This document shows positions 7,642-16,579 of a stretch of 64,000 nucleotides of DNA, one piece after another. Origin of the DNA: Massilia sp. ST3 (lineage in GTDB: Bacteria > Pseudomonadota > Gammaproteobacteria > Burkholderiales > Burkholderiaceae_D); contig NZ_JAGPWC010000019.1 of NCBI RefSeq assembly GCF_018119405.1, positions 1 to 64,000 of the forward strand. Direction: 5' to 3'. A program made the position numbers and the translations under genes. The stretch's first letter is position 1. Every line of letters starts with the position of its first letter. Under the pieces are notes generated by a model. That model saw only the letters and a list, made by a program, of their open reading frames with translations, was not told where the DNA came from and did no database searches.

Positions 7642-8171
7642 GGCGCCGGCGCCGCCGGCGCAGCGCCCCCGAAGAGCAGCGCCAGCTCGTCGATGGCGCG
7701 CTGCACGTGCCGTTTCAGGTAAAGCCGGTGGCGTCCGTAGTACACGGCGACGTCGTCGTGGTAGTCGCAGCCCAGCGGCTTGTCGTCCAGCACGGTCGCG
7801 CGCGGGCAATAACCGGCCACCCGGTAGAAGCGGTACACGGTCGACTTGGTCGCGCTCGACTTGGTCCACACATGGCAGGCCGCGTTGCGGCACTTCGCCA
7901 CCAGTTCCGTGATGTTGGTCGCGTCTTCCTTCGGATCCAGGTATTCGGCAAACACCAGCGGCTTGCCGATCGCCCTGGCCGTCTGCAGCAGGTCGTGCAG
8001 GTTCACCAGCAGCATCGCGACGCAGGCTTCGTAGACAATCTCGGACAGGTCGTACTGGCCCAGGCTCTGCATCAGGGAACGGCAGGTGCGGAGCGCATGG
8101 ACCGCATCGAAGTCGGCCGGCGGGGAGGGCGGGGCGCGGCGTTCAAACGCCAACACATTGTCGGTGTTCAT
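7638..8171 (-). CDS. Unknown protein with a HEPN-like RNAACH motif
   Basis: A 177-residue, mainly helical, soluble protein. Residues about 40-70 (LSEIVYEACVAMLLVNLHD) form a long helix. A second helix carries RNAACH at 95-100, which fits the R-[NDH]-x3-H signature of HEPN-superfamily ribonucleases and related nucleotide-binding domains. A basic region follows (YGRHRLYLKRHVQRA). The C terminus is Ala/Pro-rich. The start MNTDNVLAF is chosen over an upstream in-frame ATG at 8204, because that ATG lies inside a palindrome that looks regulatory; neither has a strong ribosome site. No antitoxin-like nucleotidyltransferase gene is adjacent. The HEPN reading rests on one short motif and the helical context. 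Confidence 0.5.
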   Translation of the reverse strand: MNTDNVLAFERRAPPSPPADFDAVHALRTCRSLMQSLGQYDLSEIVYEACVAMLLVNLHDLLQTARAIGKPLVFAEYLDPKEDATNITELVAKCRNAACHVWTKSSATKSTVYRFYRVAGYCPRATVLDDKPLGCDYHDDVAVYYGRHRLYLKRHVQRAIDELALLFGGAAPAAPAP

Positions 8172-8192
8172 AGTCTGCAAGAATATTGTGCT

Positions 8193-8210
8193 TGTGCTAA
8201 CCATAGCACA
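8193..8210. promoter_or_regulatory. 18-bp inverted repeat, possible operator
   Basis: TGTGCTA and TAGCACA flank ACCA as perfect 7-bp arms. The repeat lies 21 bases upstream of the HEPN-like gene start and between it and the divergent diguanylate cyclase gene. Confidence 0.45.
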
Positions 8211-8338
8211 GCCTTGCGGAACCGCGGTTCAAGCGTGCGCATGGGCGTGCGGGCTGCCAAACTTCGCGCAAACTGTTGAAATTCCGGTATCATCCACCCG
8301 GCTTGTTTCCGTTGTTTAACTATTATTTCTTATTGTCC

Positions 8339-9301
8339 GTGCTCATTTCGAAGCCTGTAGCCGGCGCCGGGTTTGCGGCGCGCGTCCTGAACCTGGTCGA
8401 CAGCGGCATCGTCGTGGTCGACAGCCAGCAAGACATCGCCCTGTGGAACAGTTGGATGGTGCCACGCTCCGGCCGCTCCGCGGCCCGGGTGCAGGGACAG
8501 CCCCTGTTCGACGTGTTCCCGGCCCTGCGCGGCTCGCGCATCGAGGCGGCGGTGCTGGCCGCACTCACCGAAGGCATCGCCACCACCATCCCCCAGTCCC
8601 AGGAGCGTACCCCCTTCCCGCTGCGCGAGGCGGGCAGCTTCGACGGCGCGCTGATCGAGCAGGCGGTCTCGGTAACGCCCTTCAGCGATGACGGCGAGCG
8701 TTGCTGCATGATCGAGATCCGCGACGTCAGTGGCTCGGCGGTGCGCGAGCGCAAGCTGATGGACCATGCGGAATCGCTGCGCGCCCGCTCGTATGTCGAC
8801 GGCCTGACGGGCATCGCCAACCGCCGCCACTTCGACGTGGCGCTGGAACGCGAGCTGCGCCGCGCCCAGCGCGCGGACGGCGACCTGTCGCTGCTGCTGG
8901 TCGACATCGATTCCTTCAAGGCCTACAACGACCACTTCGGCCACCAGCAGGGCGACAGCTGCCTGACCACGGTGGCACAGGCGCTGGCAAGCATGCTGAA
9001 ACGCCCGGCGGACGTGGCGGCGCGCTACGGCGGCGAGGAGTTCGCGGCCATCCTGCCGGACACCTCGCTCGAGCAGGCGCGCGCCCATGCCAACGCGATC
9101 CGCGAGCACGTGGCGGGGCTGGCCCTGGAGCATGCGCCGGCGGCGGTGCATCCGATGGTGACCCTGAGTATCGGCGTGGCGAGCTTCGAGAAGGACCGCT
9201 TGAATGAACCGGCGGCGCTGATCGAGGCGGCGGACAAGGCCTTGTATGCGGCCAAGCGCGGTGGGCGGAACCGGGTGGTGGCCGATGGGGATGGCTCCTG
9301 A
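8339..9301 (+). CDS. PAS-GGDEF diguanylate cyclase
   Basis: A cytoplasmic protein of about 320 residues that makes the second messenger c-di-GMP from two GTP. An N-terminal PAS-like sensor (VDSGIVVVDSQQDIALWN through IEIRDVSGSA) leads by a short helix into the GGDEF domain, which starts at DGLTGIANRR. The active-site signature is GGEEF, and the inhibitory I-site RPAD lies five residues before RYGGEEF, so both synthesis and product feedback look intact. The start is uncertain: GTG at 8339 gives a normal N terminus, while a TTG at 8276 would add 21 residues. Neither has a clear ribosome site. Confidence 0.85.
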   Translation: MLISKPVAGAGFAARVLNLVDSGIVVVDSQQDIALWNSWMVPRSGRSAARVQGQPLFDVFPALRGSRIEAAVLAALTEGIATTIPQSQERTPFPLREAGSFDGALIEQAVSVTPFSDDGERCCMIEIRDVSGSAVRERKLMDHAESLRARSYVDGLTGIANRRHFDVALERELRRAQRADGDLSLLLVDIDSFKAYNDHFGHQQGDSCLTTVAQALASMLKRPADVAARYGGEEFAAILPDTSLEQARAHANAIREHVAGLALEHAPAAVHPMVTLSIGVASFEKDRLNEPAALIEAADKALYAAKRGGRNRVVADGDGS

Positions 9302-9350
9302 CCGAGGCACAGGGCGTGACCGCGATGACGTGGTTAGCTGAAAAACCGTC

Positions 9351-9428
9351 GCCCCGGCGGAGGCCGGGGCCCAAGTTCGTAGCGTTGTGTCGGCGCATGC
9401 AGAACTTGCATTCCGGCCTTCGCCGGAA
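9351..9428. repeat. REP-like paired palindromes
   Basis: A 20-bp palindrome, gccccggcggaggccggggc, at 9351-9370 and a second one, ttccggccttcgccggaa, at 9411-9428 are joined by a spacer whose ends AAGTTC and GAACTT are also inverted. The unit lies between convergent genes. This architecture resembles REP/BIME elements dispersed in bacterial genomes, and it could also act as a bidirectional terminator. Confidence 0.55.
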
Positions 9429-9511
9429 GTCATAGGCGCCAGTGGCGCGTATGAGGTTTTCAAGCTGACACTGTAACGTAGGCCAACTGCGACGTCACAC
9501 CGAACCAAGTC

Positions 9512-11713
9512 TCAGGCCGGCATCGGCATCTTCGCAATCAGCTTGTCCAGCGTGATCGGATAATCGCGCACCCGCACCCCGGTCGCGTTATAGATCGCAT
9601 TCGCCACCGCCGCCGCCACCCCGCAGATGCCCAGCTCGCCCACGCCCTTGGCCTTCATCGGCGAGGACACCGGATCGGTCTCGTCGAGGAAGATCACGTC
9701 CTGGTGCGGGATGTCGGCATGCACCGGCACCTCGTAGCTGGCCAGGTCGTGGTTCACGAAGAAGCCGTGGCGCCCGTCGACCACCAGCTCCTCCATCAGG
9801 GCCGCGCCCACGCCCATGGTCATGGCGCCGATCACCTGGCTGCGTGCGGACTTGGGATTGAGGATGCGGCCGGCGGCGCAGACCGCCAGCATGCGGCGCA
9901 CCCGTGTTTCGCCGGTGTAGGCGTCGACCGCCACCTCGACGAAGTGGCCGCCGAAGGTCGATTGCTGGAACTTCTTGTCCAGGTCGCCGTACTCGAGGCT
10001 GTCCTCGCCGGCGAGTTCGGCGCCGGCCGCCAGCTCGGCCAGCGGCACCGTGCGTCCGCCGCCGCTAACCGCGCCGTCCGCGAACTGGGCTTCGGCCTCG
10101 ACCACGCCCAGGCGTGCCGCAATCGCTTCGCGCAGCTTGACGCAGGCGGCGTAGACGCCCGCGGTGGAGCTGTTGCCGCCCCATTGGCCGCCTGAACCCG
10201 CGGACACGGGGAAGTCGGAGTCGCCCAGACGCACCGTCACCCGCTCGAGCGGCACGCCCATCATCTCGGCGGCGGTCTGGGCGATGATGGTATAGCTGCC
10301 GGTGCCGATGTCGGTCATGTCGGTCTCGACGACGATCTTGCCGTCGCGCTCGAGCCGGACACGCGCGCCCGACTTCATCACCAAGTTGTTGCGGAAGGCG
10401 GCCGCCATGCCCAGGCCGACCAGCCAGCGCCCGTCGCGTACCTTGCCGGGGCGCGGGTTGCGGCTCTTCCAGCCGAAGCGTTCGGCGCCCAGGCGCAGGC
10501 ATTCCGCGAAGCGCCGCTCCGAGAACGGGCGGCTCGGCTTTTCCGGGTCGACCTTGGTGTCGTTCAGGATGCGGAAGGCGACCGGATCCATGTTCAGCTT
10601 CTCCGCCATCTCATCGATCGCGATCTCGAGCGCCATCATGCCCGGCGCCTCGCCCGGCGCGCGCATGGCGTTGGCCTCGGGCAGGTCGAGCGTGGCCAGG
10701 CGCAGCGAGGTCATGCGGTTGGCCCCGGCATACAGCAGGCGGGTCTGCTGGACGGCGGTTTCGGGCTGGCCGCCGGGCAGGTCGCCGGACCAGCTTTCGT
10801 GGGCGATCGCGCTGATCTTGCCGTCGCGCGCCGCGCCGATGCGGATGCGCTGGATGGTCGCCGGGCGGTGGGTGGTGTTGTTGATCATGAGCGCGCGCTG
10901 CAGGGCCACCTTCACCGGCCGCTTGGCGGCGCGCGCCCCCAGCGCCGCGCAGATGGCCTCGGCGCGCAGGAACAGCTTGCCGCCGAAGCCGCCGCCGACG
11001 AAGGGCGACACCAGGCGCACATTGGCGGGCGGCAGGCCGAGCGTGCGCGCCAGGTCCTTGCGTCCCCAGTTGACCATCTGGTTCGCCGTATAGACCGTCA
11101 GCTTGCCGCCTTCCCACAGCGCCAGGGTCGCATGCGGCTCCATCATGGCGTGCGACTGGTCGGGCGTGGTGTAGGTGGCGTCCAGCCTGACCGGCGCCTC
11201 CTCGAAGGCGCGGGCGAAGTCGCCGACCCTGGTATCCGGTTTGTCCTCGGTCTTGGGTACGCCGGCCGACGCCTTGGCGGCGGCCAGGTCGTAGCGTCCG
11301 GGCTGCTTCGCGTAGCGCACCCGCACTAGGCCGGCGGCGGCGCGCGCCTGTTCGAAGGTCTCGGCCACCACGACGGCGACAGCCTGGTGGTAGTGCTGGA
11401 TCTCCGGTCCGCCCAGCAGGTGGGCGGTGTTGAACTTGCCCTTGGTGAGCTTGCCGGCGCTGGCGGCCGTGACGACCGCGAGCACGCCCGGCGCGCGGCG
11501 CGCGGCTGCGGTGTCGATCGAGGCGATACGTCCCTTGGCGACGCCCGCGCCGACGATGTAGCCGTGGGCGGCATGCGGGGCGATGTCGTGCCGCTCGTAG
11601 GCATAGGGCGCGGCGCCGGTGCACTTGAGCGGTCCGTCGATGCGGTCCGTCGGGCGGCCGACCACCTTGAGCTGGTCGATGGGGTTGCGGGTGGCTGGTG
11701 TCGTGAATTTCAT
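9512..11713 (-). CDS. paoC: Aldehyde oxidoreductase molybdenum-binding subunit, PaoC-like
   Basis: A 733-residue xanthine-dehydrogenase-family large subunit; E. coli PaoC has almost the same length. The glycine-rich cofactor loop FVGGGFGGK, the substrate-side segment MRAPGEAPG and the catalytic glutamate in KGVGELGICG near the C terminus are all visible. With PaoA and PaoB it would form a heterotrimer carrying the molybdopterin-cytosine-dinucleotide cofactor and oxidise aldehydes, probably aromatic ones, in the periplasm. It is the last gene of a paoABC operon, three bases after paoB. No PaoD/XdhC-type chaperone gene is adjacent. Confidence 0.88.
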   Translation of the reverse strand: MKFTTPATRNPIDQLKVVGRPTDRIDGPLKCTGAAPYAYERHDIAPHAAHGYIVGAGVAKGRIASIDTAAARRAPGVLAVVTAASAGKLTKGKFNTAHLLGGPEIQHYHQAVAVVVAETFEQARAAAGLVRVRYAKQPGRYDLAAAKASAGVPKTEDKPDTRVGDFARAFEEAPVRLDATYTTPDQSHAMMEPHATLALWEGGKLTVYTANQMVNWGRKDLARTLGLPPANVRLVSPFVGGGFGGKLFLRAEAICAALGARAAKRPVKVALQRALMINNTTHRPATIQRIRIGAARDGKISAIAHESWSGDLPGGQPETAVQQTRLLYAGANRMTSLRLATLDLPEANAMRAPGEAPGMMALEIAIDEMAEKLNMDPVAFRILNDTKVDPEKPSRPFSERRFAECLRLGAERFGWKSRNPRPGKVRDGRWLVGLGMAAAFRNNLVMKSGARVRLERDGKIVVETDMTDIGTGSYTIIAQTAAEMMGVPLERVTVRLGDSDFPVSAGSGGQWGGNSSTAGVYAACVKLREAIAARLGVVEAEAQFADGAVSGGGRTVPLAELAAGAELAGEDSLEYGDLDKKFQQSTFGGHFVEVAVDAYTGETRVRRMLAVCAAGRILNPKSARSQVIGAMTMGVGAALMEELVVDGRHGFFVNHDLASYEVPVHADIPHQDVIFLDETDPVSSPMKAKGVGELGICGVAAAVANAIYNATGVRVRDYPITLDKLIAKMPMPA

Positions 11714-11716
11714 GGC

Positions 11717-12670
11717 TCAGACTCGCTTGAGGTCGTTCAGCACGGCGGCCAGGGTGCGCTGCACCAGCGGCAGCTTGAAGGCGTTGTGTTCGGTGGTCTT
11801 GCTGCCTGCCAGCAGCAGCTCGGCCACGGCGCCGGCGCCGGCCGGCAGGCGGGCTTCGGCGGCCTCGACCCGCCAGGGCTTGTGCGCCACGCCGCCCAGC
11901 GCCACGCGGCCGCTGCCGTCCGGCTGGACGACGGCCGCCACCGACACCAGGGCAAAAGCGTAGGACGAGCGGTCGCGCACCTTGCGGTAGACCTGGACGC
12001 CGCCGGCCGGCTTGGGCAGCTTGACGGCGGTAATCAGTTCGCCGGGTTCCAGGGCGTGTTCGATGTGGGGCGTGTTGCCCGGCAGGCGGTGGAAGTCGGC
12101 GATGGGAATCACGCGCGTCTTGCCGTCCGCGCGCACGGTTTCGACTTCGGCGTCGAGCAAGCGCATGGCCACCGCCATGTCGCTCGGATGGGTGGCGATG
12201 CAGGCTTCGCTCGCGCCGACGACGGCGTGGTGGCGGCTGAAGCCCTGCAGGGCGCCGCAACCGCTGCCGGGCTGGCGCTTGTTGCAGGGCATGTTGGTGT
12301 CGTAGAAGTAGTAGCAGCGCGTGCGCTGCAGCAGGTTGCCCGCCGTCGTTGCCTTGTTGCGCAGCTGGCCCGAGGCGCCGGACACCAGCGCGCGCGACAG
12401 CACGCCGTAGTCGCGCCGCACGCGCGCATCGGCCGCCAGGTCGGTGTTGCGGACCAAGGCCCCGACCCGCAGGCCGCCGTCGGGCGTGGCTTCGATCTTG
12501 TCGAAGCCCAGGCCGTTGACATCGATGAGGTGGGAGGGCGTCTCGATCTCGAGCTTCATCAGGTCGAGCAGGTTGGTGCCGCCGGCGATGAAGCGCGCGC
12601 CGGGCGTCTTGGCGGCCGCGGCGGCCGCTTCGCCGGCGCTGGCGGCGCGCTGGTAGGTGAAGGCCTTCAT
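11717..12670 (-). CDS. paoB: Aldehyde oxidoreductase FAD-binding subunit, PaoB-like
   Basis: A 317-residue FAD-binding subunit starting [10 protein letters not shown]; the length equals that of E. coli PaoB. The FAD loop [15 protein letters not shown] is near residues 30-45. The Cys set [15 protein letters not shown] followed by GSGC matches the extra [4Fe-4S] cluster that marks the PaoB type rather than ordinary xanthine dehydrogenases. It starts on the stop codon of paoA (ATGA), so the subunits are coupled. Electrons pass from the molybdenum centre through this subunit to an acceptor. Confidence 0.88.
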   Translation of the reverse strand: MKAFTYQRAASAGEAAAAAAKTPGARFIAGGTNLLDLMKLEIETPSHLIDVNGLGFDKIEATPDGGLRVGALVRNTDLAADARVRRDYGVLSRALVSGASGQLRNKATTAGNLLQRTRCYYFYDTNMPCNKRQPGSGCGALQGFSRHHAVVGASEACIATHPSDMAVAMRLLDAEVETVRADGKTRVIPIADFHRLPGNTPHIEHALEPGELITAVKLPKPAGGVQVYRKVRDRSSYAFALVSVAAVVQPDGSGRVALGGVAHKPWRVEAAEARLPAGAGAVAELLLAGSKTTEHNAFKLPLVQRTLAAVLNDLKRV

Positions 12671-13314
12671 GCTTTCGCTCCCCCGACTTCGGCAATCGCT
12701 TCCAGGATGTTCGAGTAGGCCCCGCAGCGGCAGATATTGCCGCTCATGCGTTCGCGGATTTCGTCGGCCGACAACAGCGGGCGCGCGTTCAGGTCGGCGC
12801 TGACATGGCTGGGGACGCCCTGGCGGATCTCGTCGAGCACGGCCACGGCCGAACAGATCTGCCCGGGGGTACAGTAGCCGCACTGGTAGCCGTCATGCTT
12901 GACGAAGGCCGCCTGCATCGGGTGCATGCGGTCCTTGTTGCCGAGGCCCTCGATGGTGGTGACCTCGGCGCCTTCGTGCATCACGGCCAGGCTCAGGCAG
13001 GAATTGATGCGGCGGCCGTCCACGATGACGGTGCAGGCGCCGCACTGGCCCTGGTCGCAGCCTTTCTTGGTGCCGGTCAGGCGCAGGTGCTCGCGCAGGG
13101 CGTCGAGCAGGGTGGTGCGCGTGTCGAGCTGCAGGGTGACGGGCTTGCCGTTCACCTTCATGCCGACCCCGGCGATGCTGGGCGGGCGTTCCGGCGCGGC
13201 GGCGCCGGCCTCGGCAACAGCGGCGCTAGTGGGGATGGCGGCGCTGGACATGGTCGCGGCTCCTGCGAGCAGGAGATTGCGCCGGCTGATCTTGACGTAG
13301 CTGAAATCGTGCAT
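12667..13314 (-). CDS. paoA: Aldehyde oxidoreductase 2Fe-2S subunit with Tat signal, PaoA-like
   Basis: A 215-residue iron-sulfur subunit. The N terminus has a twin-arginine signal ([13 protein letters not shown]), so the folded complex is exported through Tat. The plant-type ferredoxin cluster (CDQGQCGAC then a later Cys) is around residues 90-110, and the helical domain carries CGYCTPGQ and CRCG for the second cluster. It is the first gene of paoABC, with AAAGGAACAGGAG before the ATG. Loss of either cluster would block electron flow, but all expected cysteines are present. Confidence 0.9.
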   Translation of the reverse strand: MHDFSYVKISRRNLLLAGAATMSSAAIPTSAAVAEAGAAAPERPPSIAGVGMKVNGKPVTLQLDTRTTLLDALREHLRLTGTKKGCDQGQCGACTVIVDGRRINSCLSLAVMHEGAEVTTIEGLGNKDRMHPMQAAFVKHDGYQCGYCTPGQICSAVAVLDEIRQGVPSHVSADLNARPLLSADEIRERMSGNICRCGAYSNILEAIAEVGGAKA

Positions 13315-13619
13315 GCTCCTGTTCCTTTGTGGTGGCGAAGGGGCTTCCAGGAACCGGGCGGACTCCCGGTGCGCTGAACCGCCAGAAAAGCTTGCCCTGA
13401 ATGAGGGATTCGGCTATTACCACGGCACCGCCCGTAGCGGCAGCGTATCGGTAGGGGGCCGGGGCCCGCACAATTGTTCGGCCTATAGCGGTAACAGCCT
13501 CGAAGATTCTAAGTCAGCGGCCGCGCGGCGGTGCGTACGGTAGGGAGTGGCAACTTTTCTCTATCCAAAGTAGCAGCCGAGGGCGGATTATCGGGACCAT
13601 CGCATGGGCGCCCGCGCGA
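13315..13619. other. Intergenic region upstream of paoABC
   Basis: About 305 bases without a supported gene. It lies downstream of the PHA synthase paralogue and should hold the paoABC promoter. A TATAGG-like hexamer on the minus strand follows a poor -35, and no convincing promoter or terminator was found. Confidence 0.5.
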
Positions 13620-15407
13620 TCACGGCTGCAAGACATAGGACCCGGGCGCGGGAGGCCGGTCCGGCATGGGCGCGGGAGGATCGACGCGCGGCCCTGCGCG
13701 CCGCGCGAGCCATTGCTCCCAAGCGGGCCACCAGCTCCCCTCGAGCTGCTCGGTGCGCGCCTGCCAGCTGTCCGGATCGATATAAGGATCGGCATGGGCA
13801 TGCACCCCGATCTGGTAAGTGCGGTTGGGACTGCCTGGTGGAGCGACCACGCCCGCATTGTGTCCGCCCGAGGTGAGGGCGAAGGTGATTTCGGTATCGC
13901 TCAGCGGAATGATCTTGTACACCGAGCGCCAGGGCGCGACGTGGTCGGTCAGGGTGCCCACCGCGAAGATCGGGGCCGTGATGTCGGTGAGCGCCACCGG
14001 CCGCCCACCCACCAGATAGCGCGAGCTGGCCAGGCTGTTCCTGAGGAAGAGCTTGTGCAGGTATTCCGAATGCATGCGGTAAGGCATCCGGGTGGCGTCC
14101 GCGTTCCAGGACATGAGGTCGGTTTCCGGGTCCGGGATGTCGAGCAGGTAGTGCCTGAGCCGCCGTGACCAGATCAGGTCGTTCGAGCGCAGCAACTGGA
14201 AGGCGCCGGCCATCTGGCGCGTGTCGAGATAGCCCTGCTGCCACATCGTGGCTTCCAGGAAGCTGACCTGGCTGTCGTCGATGAACAGCGACAACTCGCC
14301 CGGTTCCGCGAAGTCGACCTGGGCCGCCAGCAGCGACATGCTGGCCAGCCGCCGGTCGCCGTCGCGCGCCATGGCTGCCGCCGCGATCGCCAGCAGGGTG
14401 CCGCCGAGGCAATAGCCGGCGGCATTGATCTGCGGCGCCCCGGTCTGCTCGGTGATGGCGTCGATGGCGGCCATCACACCCAGGCGGCGGTAGTCCTCCA
14501 TCGACAGCTCGCGGTCGGCGTCCTGCGGGTTCTTCCACGACACCATATAGACGGTGTGGCCCCGTTCGACGAGGTAGCGCACCAGCGAGTTGTGCGGAGA
14601 CAGGTCCAGGATGTAGTACTTCATGATCCAGGCCGGCACGATCAGGAGCGGCACCTCGTACACGCCTGGAGTGACGGGATCGTAGCGCAGCAGCTCGATC
14701 AGCCGGTTCGCCATCACCACCCGGCCCGGCGTGGCCGCCACTTCGCGTCCCGGGCGGAAGCTGGGCGTGCGCACATGGCCGCAGAATGCCTCGCGCGCAT
14801 CGCGCGCCGCGCGCATGCTGCCGTTGAGCAGGTTCAGGCCGCCGCTCTCGACAGCGGCGCGCTGCACGACGGGGTTGGTGGCGACGAAGTTCGAGGGCGC
14901 CACGCAGTCGAGCAACTGGCGCGCAACGAAGGTCACGACGTCGGAGTGGTGGGGCGAGACGCCGCGCACGCCCGCGGTGGCGCGGTGCCACCATTGCTGG
15001 GTCAGCAGGAAGGCCTGGCTCAGCTGGTGCCAGGGCCATTGCTGCCAGGCGGGGTCGGCGAAGCGCTTGTCCTGTTCCAGCGGACGCACGGGATCGGCGC
15101 CGCCGGCGCTGGCGTAGGTGACCCAGCGCTGGGCGTTCGAAACGGCCTGGGTGAGAAGTTCGTGCTGCTTGTCCGGCGACAGCACCAGGTGGCAGGCCCA
15201 GTCGAACCAGGCGACGCCGAGGGCGCCGGGCGACAGGTAGCCGGTAAGGCGCCCAAGCCAGGCGGACAGCATGAGGTCGGCCACCGCATGGCCGACGTCG
15301 GCTTCGGGATAGCGGGGCCGCGCGCCGCCTTGCCAGGAACTGGCTTCCAGGCGCCGCGTGGTGCCGGCGGACTCCGGGCGGGCCCCGGGAACGGTATCGG
15401 GGGCCAT
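13620..15407 (-). CDS. PHA synthase-like alpha/beta hydrolase (PhaC paralogue)
   Basis: A 595-residue poly(3-hydroxyalkanoate) polymerase family protein; class I PhaC proteins are about 590 residues. An N-terminal PhaC domain includes VAPSNFVATNPVV. The catalytic triad is visible: Cys in the lipase-like box GYCLGGT, Asp in TLTDHVAPW and His in SGGHNAG. The typical PhaC strands LLIVPAWIMKYYILDL and YMVSWKNP are also present. It polymerises hydroxyacyl-CoA into storage granules. It follows the universal stress protein gene with a single base between the genes, so it should share the FNR-like regulated transcript. A second phaC starts at 63121. Confidence 0.88.
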   Translation of the reverse strand: MAPDTVPGARPESAGTTRRLEASSWQGGARPRYPEADVGHAVADLMLSAWLGRLTGYLSPGALGVAWFDWACHLVLSPDKQHELLTQAVSNAQRWVTYASAGGADPVRPLEQDKRFADPAWQQWPWHQLSQAFLLTQQWWHRATAGVRGVSPHHSDVVTFVARQLLDCVAPSNFVATNPVVQRAAVESGGLNLLNGSMRAARDAREAFCGHVRTPSFRPGREVAATPGRVVMANRLIELLRYDPVTPGVYEVPLLIVPAWIMKYYILDLSPHNSLVRYLVERGHTVYMVSWKNPQDADRELSMEDYRRLGVMAAIDAITEQTGAPQINAAGYCLGGTLLAIAAAAMARDGDRRLASMSLLAAQVDFAEPGELSLFIDDSQVSFLEATMWQQGYLDTRQMAGAFQLLRSNDLIWSRRLRHYLLDIPDPETDLMSWNADATRMPYRMHSEYLHKLFLRNSLASSRYLVGGRPVALTDITAPIFAVGTLTDHVAPWRSVYKIIPLSDTEITFALTSGGHNAGVVAPPGSPNRTYQIGVHAHADPYIDPDSWQARTEQLEGSWWPAWEQWLARRAGPRVDPPAPMPDRPPAPGSYVLQP

Positions 15408-15408
15408 G

Positions 15409-16257
15409 TCAGTGCGCGATCAGGAGCGGGACGTTGCTGCGCGCCAGCAATGCCCGGGTGACGCCGCCAAGGACGAACTCGCGGTAGCGGCTGTGGCCGA
15501 AGGCGCCGGTCACCAGCAGGCCGGCCCCGGCGCCGCGGGCCACCGCCAGCAAGGCGTCGCCGGGACTGTCGCGGGTATGCTCCAGCACCACATCGACCTT
15601 GGCCCCATGGCGCGCCAGGTGCAGCGCCATGTCGGCGCCCGGCTCCTCGCCATGCAGGTCGGCCATCGACTCGGGATTAACCAGGGTCAACTTGACCGAC
15701 GCCGCCTGCCTGAGCAGGGGCAGGGCGGCGGCGATGGCGCGGATCGCCTGCACGCTGCCATCCCAGCCGACTACCGCGGGGCCGTCCAGGGGCAGGTCGG
15801 GCCAGCCGGGCGGAACCACCAGCACCGGGCGGGCGCCATGCAGGGCAATGTACTCCGGCAGGCCGCGCACCGGCGTCGACAGGCCGGGCGCGGGCGCGGA
15901 TTCGGCCGCGCGGCTGACCACCACCAGGTCGGCGTAGCGCGATTCGAGCAGCAGTGCGTAGCGCGCGTCGTCCTCGATCATGCGAGTCTCATAGGAAGCG
16001 ACGCCGAGGCGATGGGCGGTGGTGGCGAACTGCTGCAGGCGCAGCTGGACCGCCTCGCGCACGCCGTTGAAATCGGATTCGGGCATCATCGGCGCGCCCA
16101 TCGAGCCGGTCAGCAGCGCGTAGTCGAGCCAGGAAATACCGGTGGCGGCGCTGCCCACGAGGTGGGCCGCGTGTTCGCCTGCGAGCCTGGCAGCGGCGCG
16201 CAGCCGCGCTTCCTCCTCCGGATTGCCGTCGACATGCACCACGATGGTCTTGTACAT
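15409..16257 (-). CDS. Tandem-domain universal stress protein
   Basis: A 282-residue protein with two UspA folds. The first begins MYKTIVVHVDG. The second ends with the ATP-binding pattern G-x2-G-x9-G-[ST] in TGAFGHSRYREFVLGGVTRA. The first domain lacks that pattern and probably serves for dimer contacts. The start has a strong AAAGGAG site. Tandem Usp proteins are typical of FNR/Anr regulons and help survival without oxygen or under energy stress. Two FNR-like dyads lie upstream, and the PHA synthase paralogue follows in the same transcript. Confidence 0.88.
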   Translation of the reverse strand: MYKTIVVHVDGNPEEEARLRAAARLAGEHAAHLVGSAATGISWLDYALLTGSMGAPMMPESDFNGVREAVQLRLQQFATTAHRLGVASYETRMIEDDARYALLLESRYADLVVVSRAAESAPAPGLSTPVRGLPEYIALHGARPVLVVPPGWPDLPLDGPAVVGWDGSVQAIRAIAAALPLLRQAASVKLTLVNPESMADLHGEEPGADMALHLARHGAKVDVVLEHTRDSPGDALLAVARGAGAGLLVTGAFGHSRYREFVLGGVTRALLARSNVPLLIAH

Positions 16258-16394
16258 GCTCGCTCCTTTCGTGACGGGTTGGCGGACCCGTGCGGCCTGT
16301 TTTCCGATAGGACCGGCGCGCCGGGTCTGCAAAGGAATCTGGCCGGGCGCCCCATGACTGCTTGGATCACCCTGATGCCAATGTATTCCTTTGC

Positions 16395-16408
16395 CTGATG
16401 CGTGTCAG
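16395..16408. promoter_or_regulatory. Second FNR/Anr-like dyad
   Basis: CTGATGCGTGTCAG is a palindrome with the FNR core TGAT-N4-GTCA but altered outer bases. Its centre is 22 bases, two helical turns, from the stronger dyad at 16417. Confidence 0.4.
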
Positions 16409-16416
16409 TAATGCGA

Positions 16417-16430
16417 TTGATATGGGTCAA
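16417..16430. promoter_or_regulatory. FNR/Anr-type box upstream of the universal stress gene
   Basis: TTGATATGGGTCAA fits the FNR-family dyad TTGAT-N4-[AG]TCAA. It lies about 160 bases upstream of the universal stress protein ATG on the minus strand, in a region with no other gene to serve. Confidence 0.6.
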
Positions 16431-16579
16431 AGGACCCTGATAGATGAAGCCTGGCCTCGGATGAATGAGTTTCCGGGCAGTATTGTCGGCTTAATGTCCG
16501 ACTAGACTTACGTGCTGACGCGGCATGGATTACCGAAAAATGCCCTTGTAGCGGTGAAGTCGAGCCCTATCTTGGTATC

